A DNA stretch of 8,086 nt from Anaerolineales bacterium (lineage in GTDB: Bacteria; Chloroflexota; Anaerolineae; Anaerolineales; DRMV01), in the NCBI GenBank assembly GCA_026991215.1, contig JALXBY010000051.1, forward strand, positions 1-8,086, in the 5' to 3' direction. Below, in pieces: positions 1 to 6,600 of this stretch; within the stretch, counting starts at the first letter, position 1, and each line of letters opens with the position of its first letter. Below the pieces are notes generated by a model, which saw only the letters and a program-made list of their open reading frames with translations, was not told the origin of the DNA and ran no database searches. A program made the position numbers and the translations under genes.

Positions 1-73
1 GCCTCCCTGGGTCCAGATCGGCAGCAATTGTACCGGAATCTCCTGACCACGGCCCCCGTGGACTATACTTGGG
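1..73. other. Left edge, no assignable gene
   Basis: I cannot assign a gene here. Two forward frames stay open through the region; the third closes with TGA at 44-46 after 14 codons (PPWVQIGSNCTGIS), which could be the tail of an upstream gene but has no recognisable motif. The stretch ends in a promoter-like TATACT just before the heptamer array. The sequence left of the window would settle whether a coding region ends here. Confidence 0.4.
43..69 (+). promoter_or_regulatory. Possible sigma-70-type promoter for the baseplate-J-like gene
   Basis: TATACT at 64-69 matches the -10 consensus at five of six positions. CTGACC at 43-48 matches TTGACA at four of six, but the 15-nt spacer is short. 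A start about seven bases downstream (near 76) would make nearly the whole leader of the next gene consist of heptamer repeats. The same TATACT hexamer occurs upstream of dnaE, again next to heptamers. The assignment rests on the hexamer match and position only. Confidence 0.4.
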
Positions 74-192
74 AGTGGACAGTGGTGAGTGGTCAGTGGT
101 CAGTGGAGGCGGACTGCTCACTGCCGACCACCGACCGCGGACCGCTGACTGCAGACTGCTCACTGCCGACCGCCGACTGCGGACAGCCGACT
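74..192 (+). repeat. Heptamer tandem array 1 (17 units)
   Basis: Seventeen consecutive 7-bp units run without a register slip. Five left units are of the AGTGGTC type (74-108). Twelve right units are of the GCNGACY type (109-192), for example GCCGACC, GCTGACT, GCAGACT and GCCGACT. The left units read in reverse complement as ACTGACC repeats, so the array contains an internal inversion. The last unit ends four bases before the ATG at 197. The right-hand unit type lacks stop codons in several frames, which gives spurious open reading frames rich in LPTADC-like peptides. Confidence 0.95.
96..131 (+). repeat. Potential hairpin inside array 1
   Basis: GTGGTCAGTG (96-105) can pair with CACTG (119-123) and ACCAC (127-131). 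This gives ten base pairs with a three-base bulge (124-126) and a 13-nt loop. The pairing follows from the switch in repeat orientation within the array. If the TATACT at 64-69 is a real promoter, this hairpin would form in the 5' leader of the next mRNA. No T-tract follows, so it is not a terminator. Confidence 0.45.
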
Positions 193-196
193 CCCC

Positions 197-1684
197 ATGG
201 CCACCGAACTGATTTGGCTCCCCCGGGATGCCGACGTACCCTGGTTGCTGGACCGCCTCCATCGGGTACAGGCGGAACGAGCGCTTTTGCTCACCCCGGC
301 CCGGCTGCCCTGGATGCAGGGTCGTTTACCGTGGCGGCGGGTGGCCCGCCGCGCCCGGGACCTGGGCCTGCAGGTCGCGGTGGTCACCACGAACCCCCGG
401 CTGGCCCGCTGGGCCAGGGAAGCCGGGCTTCCCGTATTCCGCCGGCGGGAGCAGGCCGAAAAACGGCCCTGGCCCCAGGTGGAGCGGTGGCGGCCGGGTC
501 GGCAGGTCCGGGGCCGCGAGGCTTTCCGCATGTGGAAGCGGGCGTTGCAGGCCGCCACGGTTTCAGGCCCCACCCCACGATGGGTCGTGGCCCTGCTCGC
601 GGCGGCCTGGGCGCTGCTCTTCCTTTTCCTCTGGCCGCAAGCCACCATCACCCTGCCCGTTCAGGCCCAGGAAGCCCAGGTGCGGCTCCCGGTGCGCCTG
701 GCGCCCGCCGGGCAAAACGCGGATCTGGGGGAAGACGTCCTCCCCCTGCAGGAGCGCTGCGTGGTGGTGGAAAGCGCGCTGGAGGTCCGGGCCACGGGCC
801 GGGTGACCCTGCCACAACAGGCGGCCCGGGGCCGCCTGCTTTTCCAAAACCTGACCGCGGACCCCGTATACCTGCCGGCCGGGTTGCAGGTTCGGCCGGC
901 CCAGGGGCCACCTTTCGTGCTGGAGGAAGCGGCGACGCTGGCGGCAGGCCCCACCGGGGTGGCCCTGGTTCCGGTGCGGGCCATGCAGCCGGGTGCGGTG
1001 GGCAACCTGCCGGCCGGGCTGACCTGGTTCCTGCCCGAACCCCTGAGCGGCAAGGTCCTGGCCCGCAACCCCGAACCCATGCGGGGCGGCCGCGACCAGC
1101 GTCTGCCCACGGTGACCGAAGCCGACGTCGCGCGTGCAGTGCAGCAGGGCCGGCCGGACCGGGAAGCCCAGGCCCGCGACCTTTTGAAAACCCGACTGGC
1201 GCGGGGCGACCTGGCCCTCCCCTACCCGGCGCGGGTGGTGCTGGTGGAACAGCAGGTGGAACCGGCCCCCGGCCGGCCTGCGGAACAGGCCCGGGTCACC
1301 CTGCGGGAACGCTGGTGCTTTTGGGTCGCGGCCGGATCCACGGTGCAGGCCCTGGCTCTGGCCCGGCTGCGGGCCGGTTTGGGGCCGAACCAGCAGGGCC
1401 TCCCCGCGACGTTGCAGGCCCGCCTGGAGGTCCCCAAGGGTCGGGCAGACCCGCCCATGCCCGCAATGCTCCTGGCCCGCTGGTGGACGGTGACCATCCC
1501 GGACGCGTCGGCCCTGTACCGTAAGATGGCCCTGCGCACACCGGAAGGGGTCCGGAACCTCTGGGCCAGGCAGCCGGAAGCCGCGGGGCCTGCGCAGGTC
1601 GCCCTTTCCCCCGCCTGGTGGCCCTGGGTGCCCTTACCGCCCCGGCAGGTCGTGGTCTGGCTTCCGGTGGCTTCGGCGCCGTGA
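197..1684 (+). CDS. Membrane-anchored baseplate-J-like protein
   Basis: A 495-aa protein. Residues 1-95 form a soluble N-terminal domain with alternating hydrophobic strands (ELIWLPRDADV, RALLLTPAR, LQVAVVTTNP, AGLPVF). One transmembrane helix follows at about 128-147 (VVALLAAAWALLFLFLW), and the rest would be outside the membrane. Residues 214-290 resemble the baseplate J/gp47 core: FQNLTADPVYLPAGLQV, then VPVRAMQPGAVGNLPAG. TVTEADVARAV starts a further domain at about 306. Proteins of this build, an N-terminal domain plus one helix plus a J-like domain, are as I recall common in Chloroflexota chromosomes outside prophages; their function is not known to me. No other phage gene is nearby. 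ATG 197 is preferred because the conserved-looking N-terminus begins there, although no Shine-Dalgarno precedes it: heptamer repeats run to position 192. A 39-bp gap separates it from the next gene. The family call is from remembered motifs and the role is unassigned. Confidence 0.75.
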   Translation: MATELIWLPRDADVPWLLDRLHRVQAERALLLTPARLPWMQGRLPWRRVARRARDLGLQVAVVTTNPRLARWAREAGLPVFRRREQAEKRPWPQVERWRPGRQVRGREAFRMWKRALQAATVSGPTPRWVVALLAAAWALLFLFLWPQATITLPVQAQEAQVRLPVRLAPAGQNADLGEDVLPLQERCVVVESALEVRATGRVTLPQQAARGRLLFQNLTADPVYLPAGLQVRPAQGPPFVLEEAATLAAGPTGVALVPVRAMQPGAVGNLPAGLTWFLPEPLSGKVLARNPEPMRGGRDQRLPTVTEADVARAVQQGRPDREAQARDLLKTRLARGDLALPYPARVVLVEQQVEPAPGRPAEQARVTLRERWCFWVAAGSTVQALALARLRAGLGPNQQGLPATLQARLEVPKGRADPPMPAMLLARWWTVTIPDASALYRKMALRTPEGVRNLWARQPEAAGPAQVALSPAWWPWVPLPPRQVVVWLPVASAP

Positions 1685-1711
1685 CGTATCCGGTGGTGGA
1701 TGGGACGTTTT

Positions 1712-1717
1712 GGGAGG
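1712..1717 (+). promoter_or_regulatory. Ribosome binding site deciding the start at 1724
   Basis: GGGAGG lies six bases before ATG 1724. An in-frame ATG at 1700 has no such site, so 1724 is chosen. The bases between the site and the ATG (CTCCCC) match those before ATG 197, where the purine-rich site itself is absent. Confidence 0.75.
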
Positions 1718-1723
1718 CTCCCC

Positions 1724-2095
1724 ATGAACACCCGACGCGTGCTGGCCCTGGTGGTGATGGTCCTCTCCGGCGGGCTGCTGGTGCTGGCCTACGCTTCCAT
1801 GACGGCCTCGGCCATGCAGGGGCAGGAAATCGCGCCGGCCGCGTTTGCGATTCCGGCCATCGTGTTCGGCCTTCCCTTGGTGTGGGCCTTGGGGTTGTGG
1901 TTCGGCAAGGGGAAGGCTACCTGCCTGGGCCTGCTCGGTGGCCTGAGCGTGGCCGCAGTGTGCGGCGTGGCGCTGTTCTTCGTGGCCCTGCTGCAAAAGG
2001 ACGTTGCCGGCGCAGGGCTTGGCGGCCTGCAGTGCGCCCTGGTGCCGTTGGGTCTGATGCTGCCCCTTAGGCTTCCGGCCCTCCGCAGCCGCTGA
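1724..2095 (+). CDS. Small four-helix membrane protein, unknown function
   Basis: I do not recognise this 123-aa protein. It starts MNTRRVLALVV and has four probable membrane helices at about 5-24, 39-60, 66-90 and 98-115, with short loops. A basic GKGKA loop at 61-65 and the RSR C-terminus suggest that those parts face the cytoplasm. The first helix could instead be a signal sequence. There are no obvious catalytic residues and no cysteine pair. A good GGGAGG site supports the start. It lies 39 bp after the baseplate-J-like gene and 49 bp before the thioesterase gene, all on the same strand, so co-transcription is plausible. Codon and base use match the neighbours. Confidence 0.65.
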   Translation: MNTRRVLALVVMVLSGGLLVLAYASMTASAMQGQEIAPAAFAIPAIVFGLPLVWALGLWFGKGKATCLGLLGGLSVAAVCGVALFFVALLQKDVAGAGLGGLQCALVPLGLMLPLRLPALRSR

Positions 2096-2131
2096 AGGAT
2101 GTCGGCTGAACGTGCATACACCATCCCCTGT

Positions 2132-2137
2132 AAGGAG
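2132..2137 (+). promoter_or_regulatory. Ribosome binding site deciding the start at 2145
   Basis: AAGGAG ends seven bases before ATG 2145. It excludes the in-frame GTG at 2112, which would add eleven residues (MHTPSPVRSNV) without a ribosome binding site and ahead of the usual family N-terminus. Confidence 0.8.
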
Positions 2138-2144
2138 CAACGTC

Positions 2145-2597
2145 ATGCCCATCCCCGTCCCTGAACACGGTCCCTGCCTGGTGTGTGGCAGCGAGAACCC
2201 CAAGGGCTTTGGCCTGCGCTGGTGGTACGAAGACGGCCGGATTTTCGCGGAACACACCTTCACCCTGGCCCAGCAAGGCCCACCCGGTTATGCCCACGGC
2301 GGCGCGCTGGCCGCGGTGCTGGACGAGGCCATGGGCGCGGCCGTATGGAGCGCGGGCCACCGGGTGCTGGCGGGCGAGTTGCACATCCGGTATCTCAAGC
2401 CCGTGCCCCTGGGCGCACCGGTGCGGGTAGAAGCCTGGGTGGTGGGCCGGGAAGGCAAGAAAGTCTTCACCGAAGGGCGCATCACCCTGCCCGATGGGGA
2501 AGTGGCCACCACGGCCCGCGGTGTCTTCGTGGAGGCCCCGCACATCTTCCCGGAACATTTGGATTGGGGCTGGCGCCCGGAGATACCGGAAGGATGA
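2145..2597 (+). CDS. PaaI-family hotdog-fold thioesterase
   Basis: A 150-aa protein of the normal single-hotdog length. The diagnostic segment GYAHGGALAAVLDEAMG (48-64) contains the HGG turn at 51-53 and the acidic pair D60/E61 at the start of the central helix, where the catalytic acid of 4HBT/PaaI-type thioesterases lies. Strands follow: ELHIRYLKPVPLGAPVRVEAWV, then VFTEGRITLPDGEVATTARGVFVE. The N-terminus CLVCGSENPKGFGL (11-24) is typical of a PaaI subgroup; its two cysteines could bind a metal, but no second pair is visible. It probably hydrolyses an acyl-CoA or related thioester in the cytosol as a dimer or tetramer; the substrate cannot be read from sequence. It is probably last in a run of three same-strand genes, with array 2 starting seven bases after its stop. 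The family is fairly certain, the substrate unknown. Confidence 0.87.
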   Translation: MPIPVPEHGPCLVCGSENPKGFGLRWWYEDGRIFAEHTFTLAQQGPPGYAHGGALAAVLDEAMGAAVWSAGHRVLAGELHIRYLKPVPLGAPVRVEAWVVGREGKKVFTEGRITLPDGEVATTARGVFVEAPHIFPEHLDWGWRPEIPEG

Positions 2598-2603
2598 GGG
2601 CGT

Positions 2604-2736
2604 GGTCCGCGGTCCGCAGTCCGCAGTCGGCAGTCAGCGGCCAGCGGCCAGCGAACTTCTAACGGTTAACTGCTAACTGCTAACTGCTGTCGTCTATCGT
2701 CTATCAACCATCGACCACCGACGAACGACGAACGAC
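2604..2736 (-). repeat. Heptamer tandem array 2 (19 units, opposite orientation)
   Basis: Nineteen 7-bp units in exact register (133 bp). On the + strand they begin GGTCCGC, GGTCCGC, AGTCCGC, AGTCGGC, AGTCAGC, GGCCAGC (twice). They then change through GAACTTC, TAACGGT and three TAACTGC to TGTCGTC, TATCGTC, TATCAAC, CATCGAC, CACCGAC and two GAACGAC. The first units are the reverse complement of the GCNGACY type in the other arrays. Neighbouring units resemble each other more than distant ones, as expected from local duplication and drift. It fills the left half of the 286-bp gap between the thioesterase and DUF411 genes. Confidence 0.93.
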
Positions 2737-2757
2737 CACCCCTGACATTCGTCATCC

Positions 2758-2785
2758 GCCAAATCACCTACGCCATTTGGCCAAA
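2758..2785. promoter_or_regulatory. Inverted repeats upstream of the DUF411 gene, possible operator
   Basis: GCCAAAT (2758-2764) and ATTTGGC (2775-2781) form a perfect 7-bp inverted repeat with a 10-nt centre. The right arm overlaps a perfect 10-bp palindrome, TTTGGCCAAA (2776-2785). The stretch is less GC-rich than its surroundings and lies about 100 bp before the start codon, which would suit a repressor or metalloregulator site. I recognise no known operator family. Confidence 0.35.
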
Positions 2786-2800
2786 ACACGGGGGAAGACG

Positions 2801-2818
2801 GTGGCACAATGAAGCCAC
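2801..2818 (+). promoter_or_regulatory. Weak extended -10-like element with a small hairpin
   Basis: TGG followed by CACAAT (2802-2810) resembles an extended -10 promoter without a recognisable -35 at the right distance. The same bases take part in GTGGC (2801-2805) / GCCAC (2814-2818), a 5-bp stem with an 8-nt loop. An ATG at 2809 in frame with the DUF411 gene has no ribosome binding site and is not taken as a start. Low certainty. Confidence 0.25.
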
Positions 2819-2883
2819 AGGACACAAGGCAGTCCCCACGTTGCCCGGTCTTGGCCGGGATTCCCCCCACCGGAGGCGAGGCA

Positions 2884-3369
2884 ATGCGCCGAAAACCCCT
2901 TTGGCTTTGGTTGATTGTGGGCCTGGCGGTGCTTTCCCTGGCCGCATGCCAGGGCCAGGATGGAGGAAGCACCACGGGGAATACCCCACCGGTCGTGACC
3001 ATCTATAAATCCCCCACCTGCGGCTGCTGCGGGGCCTGGGCCGAGCACATGCAACAGGCGGGCTTCCAGGTTCGGGAGGTCAACCTTTCGCCCGCCGCGT
3101 TGCAGCAACTCAAGGCCAAATATGGTGTGCCCCCCAACATGGTTTCCTGCCACACTGCCATCGTGGATGGGTACGTTGTAGAAGGCCACGTGCCGGCCCA
3201 GGAGGTGCAGCGGCTGCTCAAGGAGCGGCCGCCGGTCAAGGGCATTGCGGTGCCGGGGATGCCGGTTGGTTCGCCCGGCATGGAGGTGCCCGGCGGTCAG
3301 GTCCAGCCTTACACCGTGTACACCTTCGACGAGCAGGGCAACGCGCAGCCCGTGGCCAACTACCCATAG
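2884..3369 (+). CDS. DUF411 metal-binding lipoprotein
   Basis: A 161-aa exported protein. Residues 5-21 form a hydrophobic signal segment ending in the lipobox L19-A20-A21-C22, so C22 is the expected lipidated cysteine and the mature protein should be tethered to the outside of the membrane. A short Gly/Ser/Thr linker leads to the DUF411 domain (about 37-145), with the hallmark SPTCGCCGAW (C46, C48, C49), SCHTA (C89, H90), GYVVEGHVP (96-104) and a Pro/Gly-rich segment with VPGMPVGSPGME. DUF411 proteins are often annotated as metal-binding and are frequently found with copper-resistance genes; the cysteines and histidines here would be the ligands. No copper ATPase, oxidase or metalloregulator gene is next to it. 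GGAGG (2872-2876) lies seven bases before ATG 2884 and fixes the start over the in-frame ATG at 2809. It has its own terminator, so it is probably a single-gene unit. Confidence 0.92.
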   Translation: MRRKPLWLWLIVGLAVLSLAACQGQDGGSTTGNTPPVVTIYKSPTCGCCGAWAEHMQQAGFQVREVNLSPAALQQLKAKYGVPPNMVSCHTAIVDGYVVEGHVPAQEVQRLLKERPPVKGIAVPGMPVGSPGMEVPGGQVQPYTVYTFDEQGNAQPVANYP

Positions 3370-3400
3370 CCCCACGGTGCCCAAACCCACAAAACGAACC

Positions 3401-3439
3401 ACAGGCCCGGTGGAAGTCCCCGGGCCTGTTTGGTGTTTT
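3401..3439 (+). terminator. Intrinsic terminator after the DUF411 gene
   Basis: ACAGGCCCGG (3401-3410) and CCGGGCCTGT (3420-3429) form a perfect 10-bp GC-rich stem with a 9-nt loop. A T-rich tail follows (TTTGGTGTTTT, 3429-3439). An A-rich stretch (AAAACGAACC, 3391-3400) precedes the stem, so it could also act weakly on the other strand. It lies 32 bp after the DUF411 stop and separates that gene from dnaE. Confidence 0.87.
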
Positions 3440-3444
3440 GGCCC

Positions 3445-3464
3445 GCGCGGTGCGCAGACCGCGC
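3445..3464. repeat. Perfect inverted repeat at the edge of repeat tract 3
   Basis: GCGCGGT (3445-3451) and ACCGCGC (3458-3464) pair perfectly around a 6-nt loop. The right arm lies within the first heptamer units of the dnaE leader region. No T-tract follows, so it is not a second terminator. A role is not evident. Confidence 0.5.
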
Positions 3465-3607
3465 ATCGCTGACCGCTGACAGCCGACTGCCGACTGTGGG
3501 ACAGCCCACCGCGCCCCCCAACACCTCGTGTATACTGGATGCGGCCCGACCGCAAACGACCCATCGCGCACCGCCCGCTGCGCACTGCCGACTGCCGACC
3601 GCCGACT
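3454..3607 (+). repeat. Heptamer tract 3 upstream of dnaE (two clear blocks)
   Basis: Block one (3454-3495) has six units: GCAGACC, GCGCATC, GCTGACC, GCTGACA, GCCGACT, GCCGACT. Block two (3566-3607) has six: GCGCACC, GCCCGCT, GCGCACT, GCCGACT, GCCGACC, GCCGACT. The two blocks are 112 bp apart, exactly 16 units, so they share one 7-bp phase. CCCGACC (3545-3551) between them is also in phase. The middle part, holding TATACT, is degenerate. The tract ends five bases before the dnaE ribosome binding site. Confidence 0.88.
3531..3536 (+). promoter_or_regulatory. Possible -10 element for dnaE
   Basis: TATACT matches the -10 consensus at five of six positions and lies 86 bp before the dnaE ATG. No -35-like hexamer is found 16 to 18 bp upstream, where the sequence is C-rich and close to heptamer block one. 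It sits between two heptamer blocks, so block two would be in the 5' leader. The assignment is by hexamer only. Confidence 0.4.
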
Positions 3608-3612
3608 GCTCT

Positions 3613-3617
3613 GGAGG
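3613..3617 (+). promoter_or_regulatory. Ribosome binding site deciding the dnaE start
   Basis: GGAGG lies five bases before ATG 3623. The reading frame is open further upstream to an ATG at 3539, but that extension is translated heptamer repeat and would precede the family's normal N-terminus (MFVHLHVHS), so it is rejected. Confidence 0.85.
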
Positions 3618-3622
3618 TCGCC

Positions 3623-6600
3623 ATGTTCGTGCATCTTCACGTGCACTCTCGGTATTCCCTGCTGGACGGCCTGGCCGACGTCGCGGACCTGGTGGCCATG
3701 GCCAAGGCCATGAACATGCCCGCAGTGGCCCTGACCGACCACGGTGTGCTCTACGGCCTGGTGGCCTTCTACCGGGCCGCGCACAACGCGGGCATCACCC
3801 CCATCCTGGGCATGGAAGCCTACTTCACGCCCGACCACCGGGTGCGCCGTAAGGACGCGCCCATCTACCACCTGCTCCTCCTGGCCTATAACGACCAGGG
3901 CCTGCGGAACCTCTTCGTGCTGGCCACCAAAGCCCAACTGGAGGGCTTCTACCAAAAGCCCCGCATCGACTTCGAGTGGCTGGCCCAGCACCACGAGGGC
4001 CTGATTACCACCACCGGATGCCTCTCGGGCATCGTGCCCGACCACATCAAGCGGGAGCGGTTGGAGGAGGCCGAAAAGCACCTGCGCTGGTTCATCGACC
4101 TCTTCGGCCGGGAGCGGTTCTTCGTGGAACTGCAACGGCATGACGACGTCCCCGAACTGGAACGGGTCAACCGGGTGCTGGTCTCCTGGGCTCGCAAATA
4201 CGACCTGCCCCTCCTGGCCACCAACGACGTGCACTACCTCCGGCCTGAGGATGCCGCCCGGCACGACGTGCTCCTGGCCATTCAGACGGGCAAGAGCCTG
4301 GACGACCCCAAACGCATGCGCATGGGGGGCACGTATTACTTCCGTTCCCCCGAAGAGATGAAACAACTGTTCGCCGAAGTGCCCGAGGCCCTGAGCAACA
4401 CCCTGCGAGTGGCCGAGATGGCCCAGGACCTGCAATGGGAACTCAATTCCCTGCGGGAAAAACGGGGCCTGCGGCCCCAGTTCTTCCTGCCCCGGTTCGA
4501 GCCGCCCAACGGCGAAACCCCGGATGCCATGCTGCGCCGGTTGGTGGAAGAAGGCCTGCGCCGGCGCTACGGCCCCCGCGCGGACGACCCCGAGGTCCGG
4601 GCCCGCATGGAGGAGGAACTGGACGTCATCCACCGCATGGGCTTCGACACCTACTTCCTCATCGTGTGGGATATCGTCCGGTTCGCCCGGGAGCAGGGCA
4701 TCTGGACCAATGCCCGGGGTTCGGCCGGCGGCTCCCTGGTGGCCTATGCCCTGGGCATCACCATGGTGGACCCCCTGGAGTACGACCTGCTCTTCGAGCG
4801 CTTCCTGAACGCCGACCGCATGACCATGCCCGACATCGACCTGGACTTCCCCGACGACAGGCGGGACGTCATCCTCCAGTACCTGAAGGACAGGTACGGC
4901 GAGGACAAGGTGGCTCAAATCATCACCTTCGGCACGGTCAAGGCCCGGATGGCCGTGCGGGACGTGGGCCGCATCATGGGCGTGCCCTTGCAGGAAGTGG
5001 ACCGGCTGGCCAAGGCCATCCCCCACATCCCCAGCAAGCCCGTGACCCTCAAGGAAGCCCTGTTTGGCCGCCCCAAGAAGGAAGACGAAGAAGAGGAAGA
5101 CACCCTGCACCTGCCCGTGCCCGAACTGGTGGAAGCCTACAAGCAGGAACCCTACAAGACCCTGCTGGACACCGCGGTCCAGATGGAAGGCGTCATCCGC
5201 AACGTGGGCACCCATGCCGCGGGCGTGGTGGTCACGCCGGACCCCCTCATCGAGCACATCCCCCTGCACCGGCCAACGTCCGACAACCAGGAATCGCCCA
5301 TCCGGGCCGTGACCCAGTTCGAGATGGGCGACCTGGAGGACCTGGGCCTGCTCAAGGTGGACGTGCTGGGCCTGGCCACCTTTACCGTGATGCAGCGGGC
5401 CTGTGACCTGATTCGGGCGCGCCACGGCAAGGAATACACCCTGGAGACCATCCCCATCGATGACCCCGAAGCCTACCGCCTGCTGGGTCGGGGCGAGACT
5501 GCGGGCATCTTCCAGGTGGAAGGCCGGGGCATGACCCGCTACCTGGTGGCCATGCAGCCAAAGGAGTTGCGCCACGTCATCGCCATGGTTGCGCTGTACC
5601 GGCCCGGCCCCATGCGCTTCATCGAACCCTTCATCCGCCGGATGCACGGCAAGGAAGAAGTGACCTACCTGCACCCCAGCCTGGAACCCATCTACGGCGA
5701 GACCTATGGCTTCCCGGTGTATCAGGAACAGGTGATGCTCGCGGCCCGCCGGCTCGCGGGCTTCACCGGCCCGGAGGCCGATCACCTGCGGCGGGCCATC
5801 GCCAAGAAGAAGCGCAAACTCATCCCCATCTACCGGGAGAAGTTCATCAAGGGCGCGGTGGAACGGGGCATCCCCCAAGAAGTGGCCGAGGCCATCTTCG
5901 AGGAATGGCGGGACTTCGCCTCCTACGCCTTCAACAAGAGCCACGCGGCCACCTACGCCATGATTGCGGTCCAGACCGCCTACCTCAAGGCCCACTACCC
6001 CCTGGAGTACATGACCGCGCTTCTTTCCGTCTACATGCACGATACGGACAAGGTGGCCGCGTACGTGGCCGACTGCCGGCGGATGGGCATCCCGGTGCTG
6101 CCGCCGGACATCAACCACAGCCACTGGGAGTTCACCATCGAAAAGGACCCGGCCACGGGCAAAGAAGGCATCCGCTTTGGTCTGGGCGCGGTCAAGAACG
6201 TGGCCCGGCAGGCCGTGGACGCGTTGCTGGAAGCGCGAGCCGCCGATGGCCCCTTCCGCAGCCTGGGCGACCTGATGCGCCGGGTCAACCTGCGCAAGCA
6301 GGTGGGCAAACGTTCCCTGGAAAGCCTGATTCGGGTGGGCGCTCTGGATGCCTTCGGAAGCCGCAAGGCCCTGCTCGCCGCGCTGGACGCCCTGCTTGCC
6401 GCCAGCGACCGGGCCCACCGGGCCCGGGCCAGGGGGCAGCTGGCCCTGTTCGCGGTGGCCGGGAACGGCGAGGAGATGGACGACTTCGAACTCCCCCGCG
6501 TGGACGAGCCCCTCAGCCTCCAGGAGCGCATGACCTGGGAGCGGGAACTGACGGGCGTCTTCCTTTCGGAACACCCCCTGGCCGCGGTGCGGGACGCACT

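Noticed and set aside
74..192. CRISPR array
   Set aside because: Units are 7 bp and contiguous with no spacers, and there are no cas genes.
28..1524. 498-residue forward open frame overlapping the baseplate-J-like gene
   Set aside because: Its product is Gly/Pro/Ala/Arg-rich low complexity starting with translated heptamers. It is a shadow frame of a GC-rich gene.
197..1684. Prophage or tail-like injection system
   Set aside because: Only one J-like domain protein is present, it carries a membrane helix, and the neighbours are housekeeping genes.
3445..3464. Second intrinsic terminator
   Set aside because: The stem is perfect but no T-rich tail follows.
3539..3622. In-frame N-terminal extension of dnaE
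   Set aside because: The added residues are translated heptamer repeats, and a good ribosome binding site plus the conserved N-terminus point to ATG 3623.
5573..5575. His651 of DnaE where E. coli has Asp in FEDMIALVAL, first suspected as a lost catalytic aspartate
   Set aside because: Counting through the E. coli sequence as I recall it from D401 places D555 in KFDFLGL. The equivalent here, D580 in KVDVLGL, is intact, so the active site looks normal.
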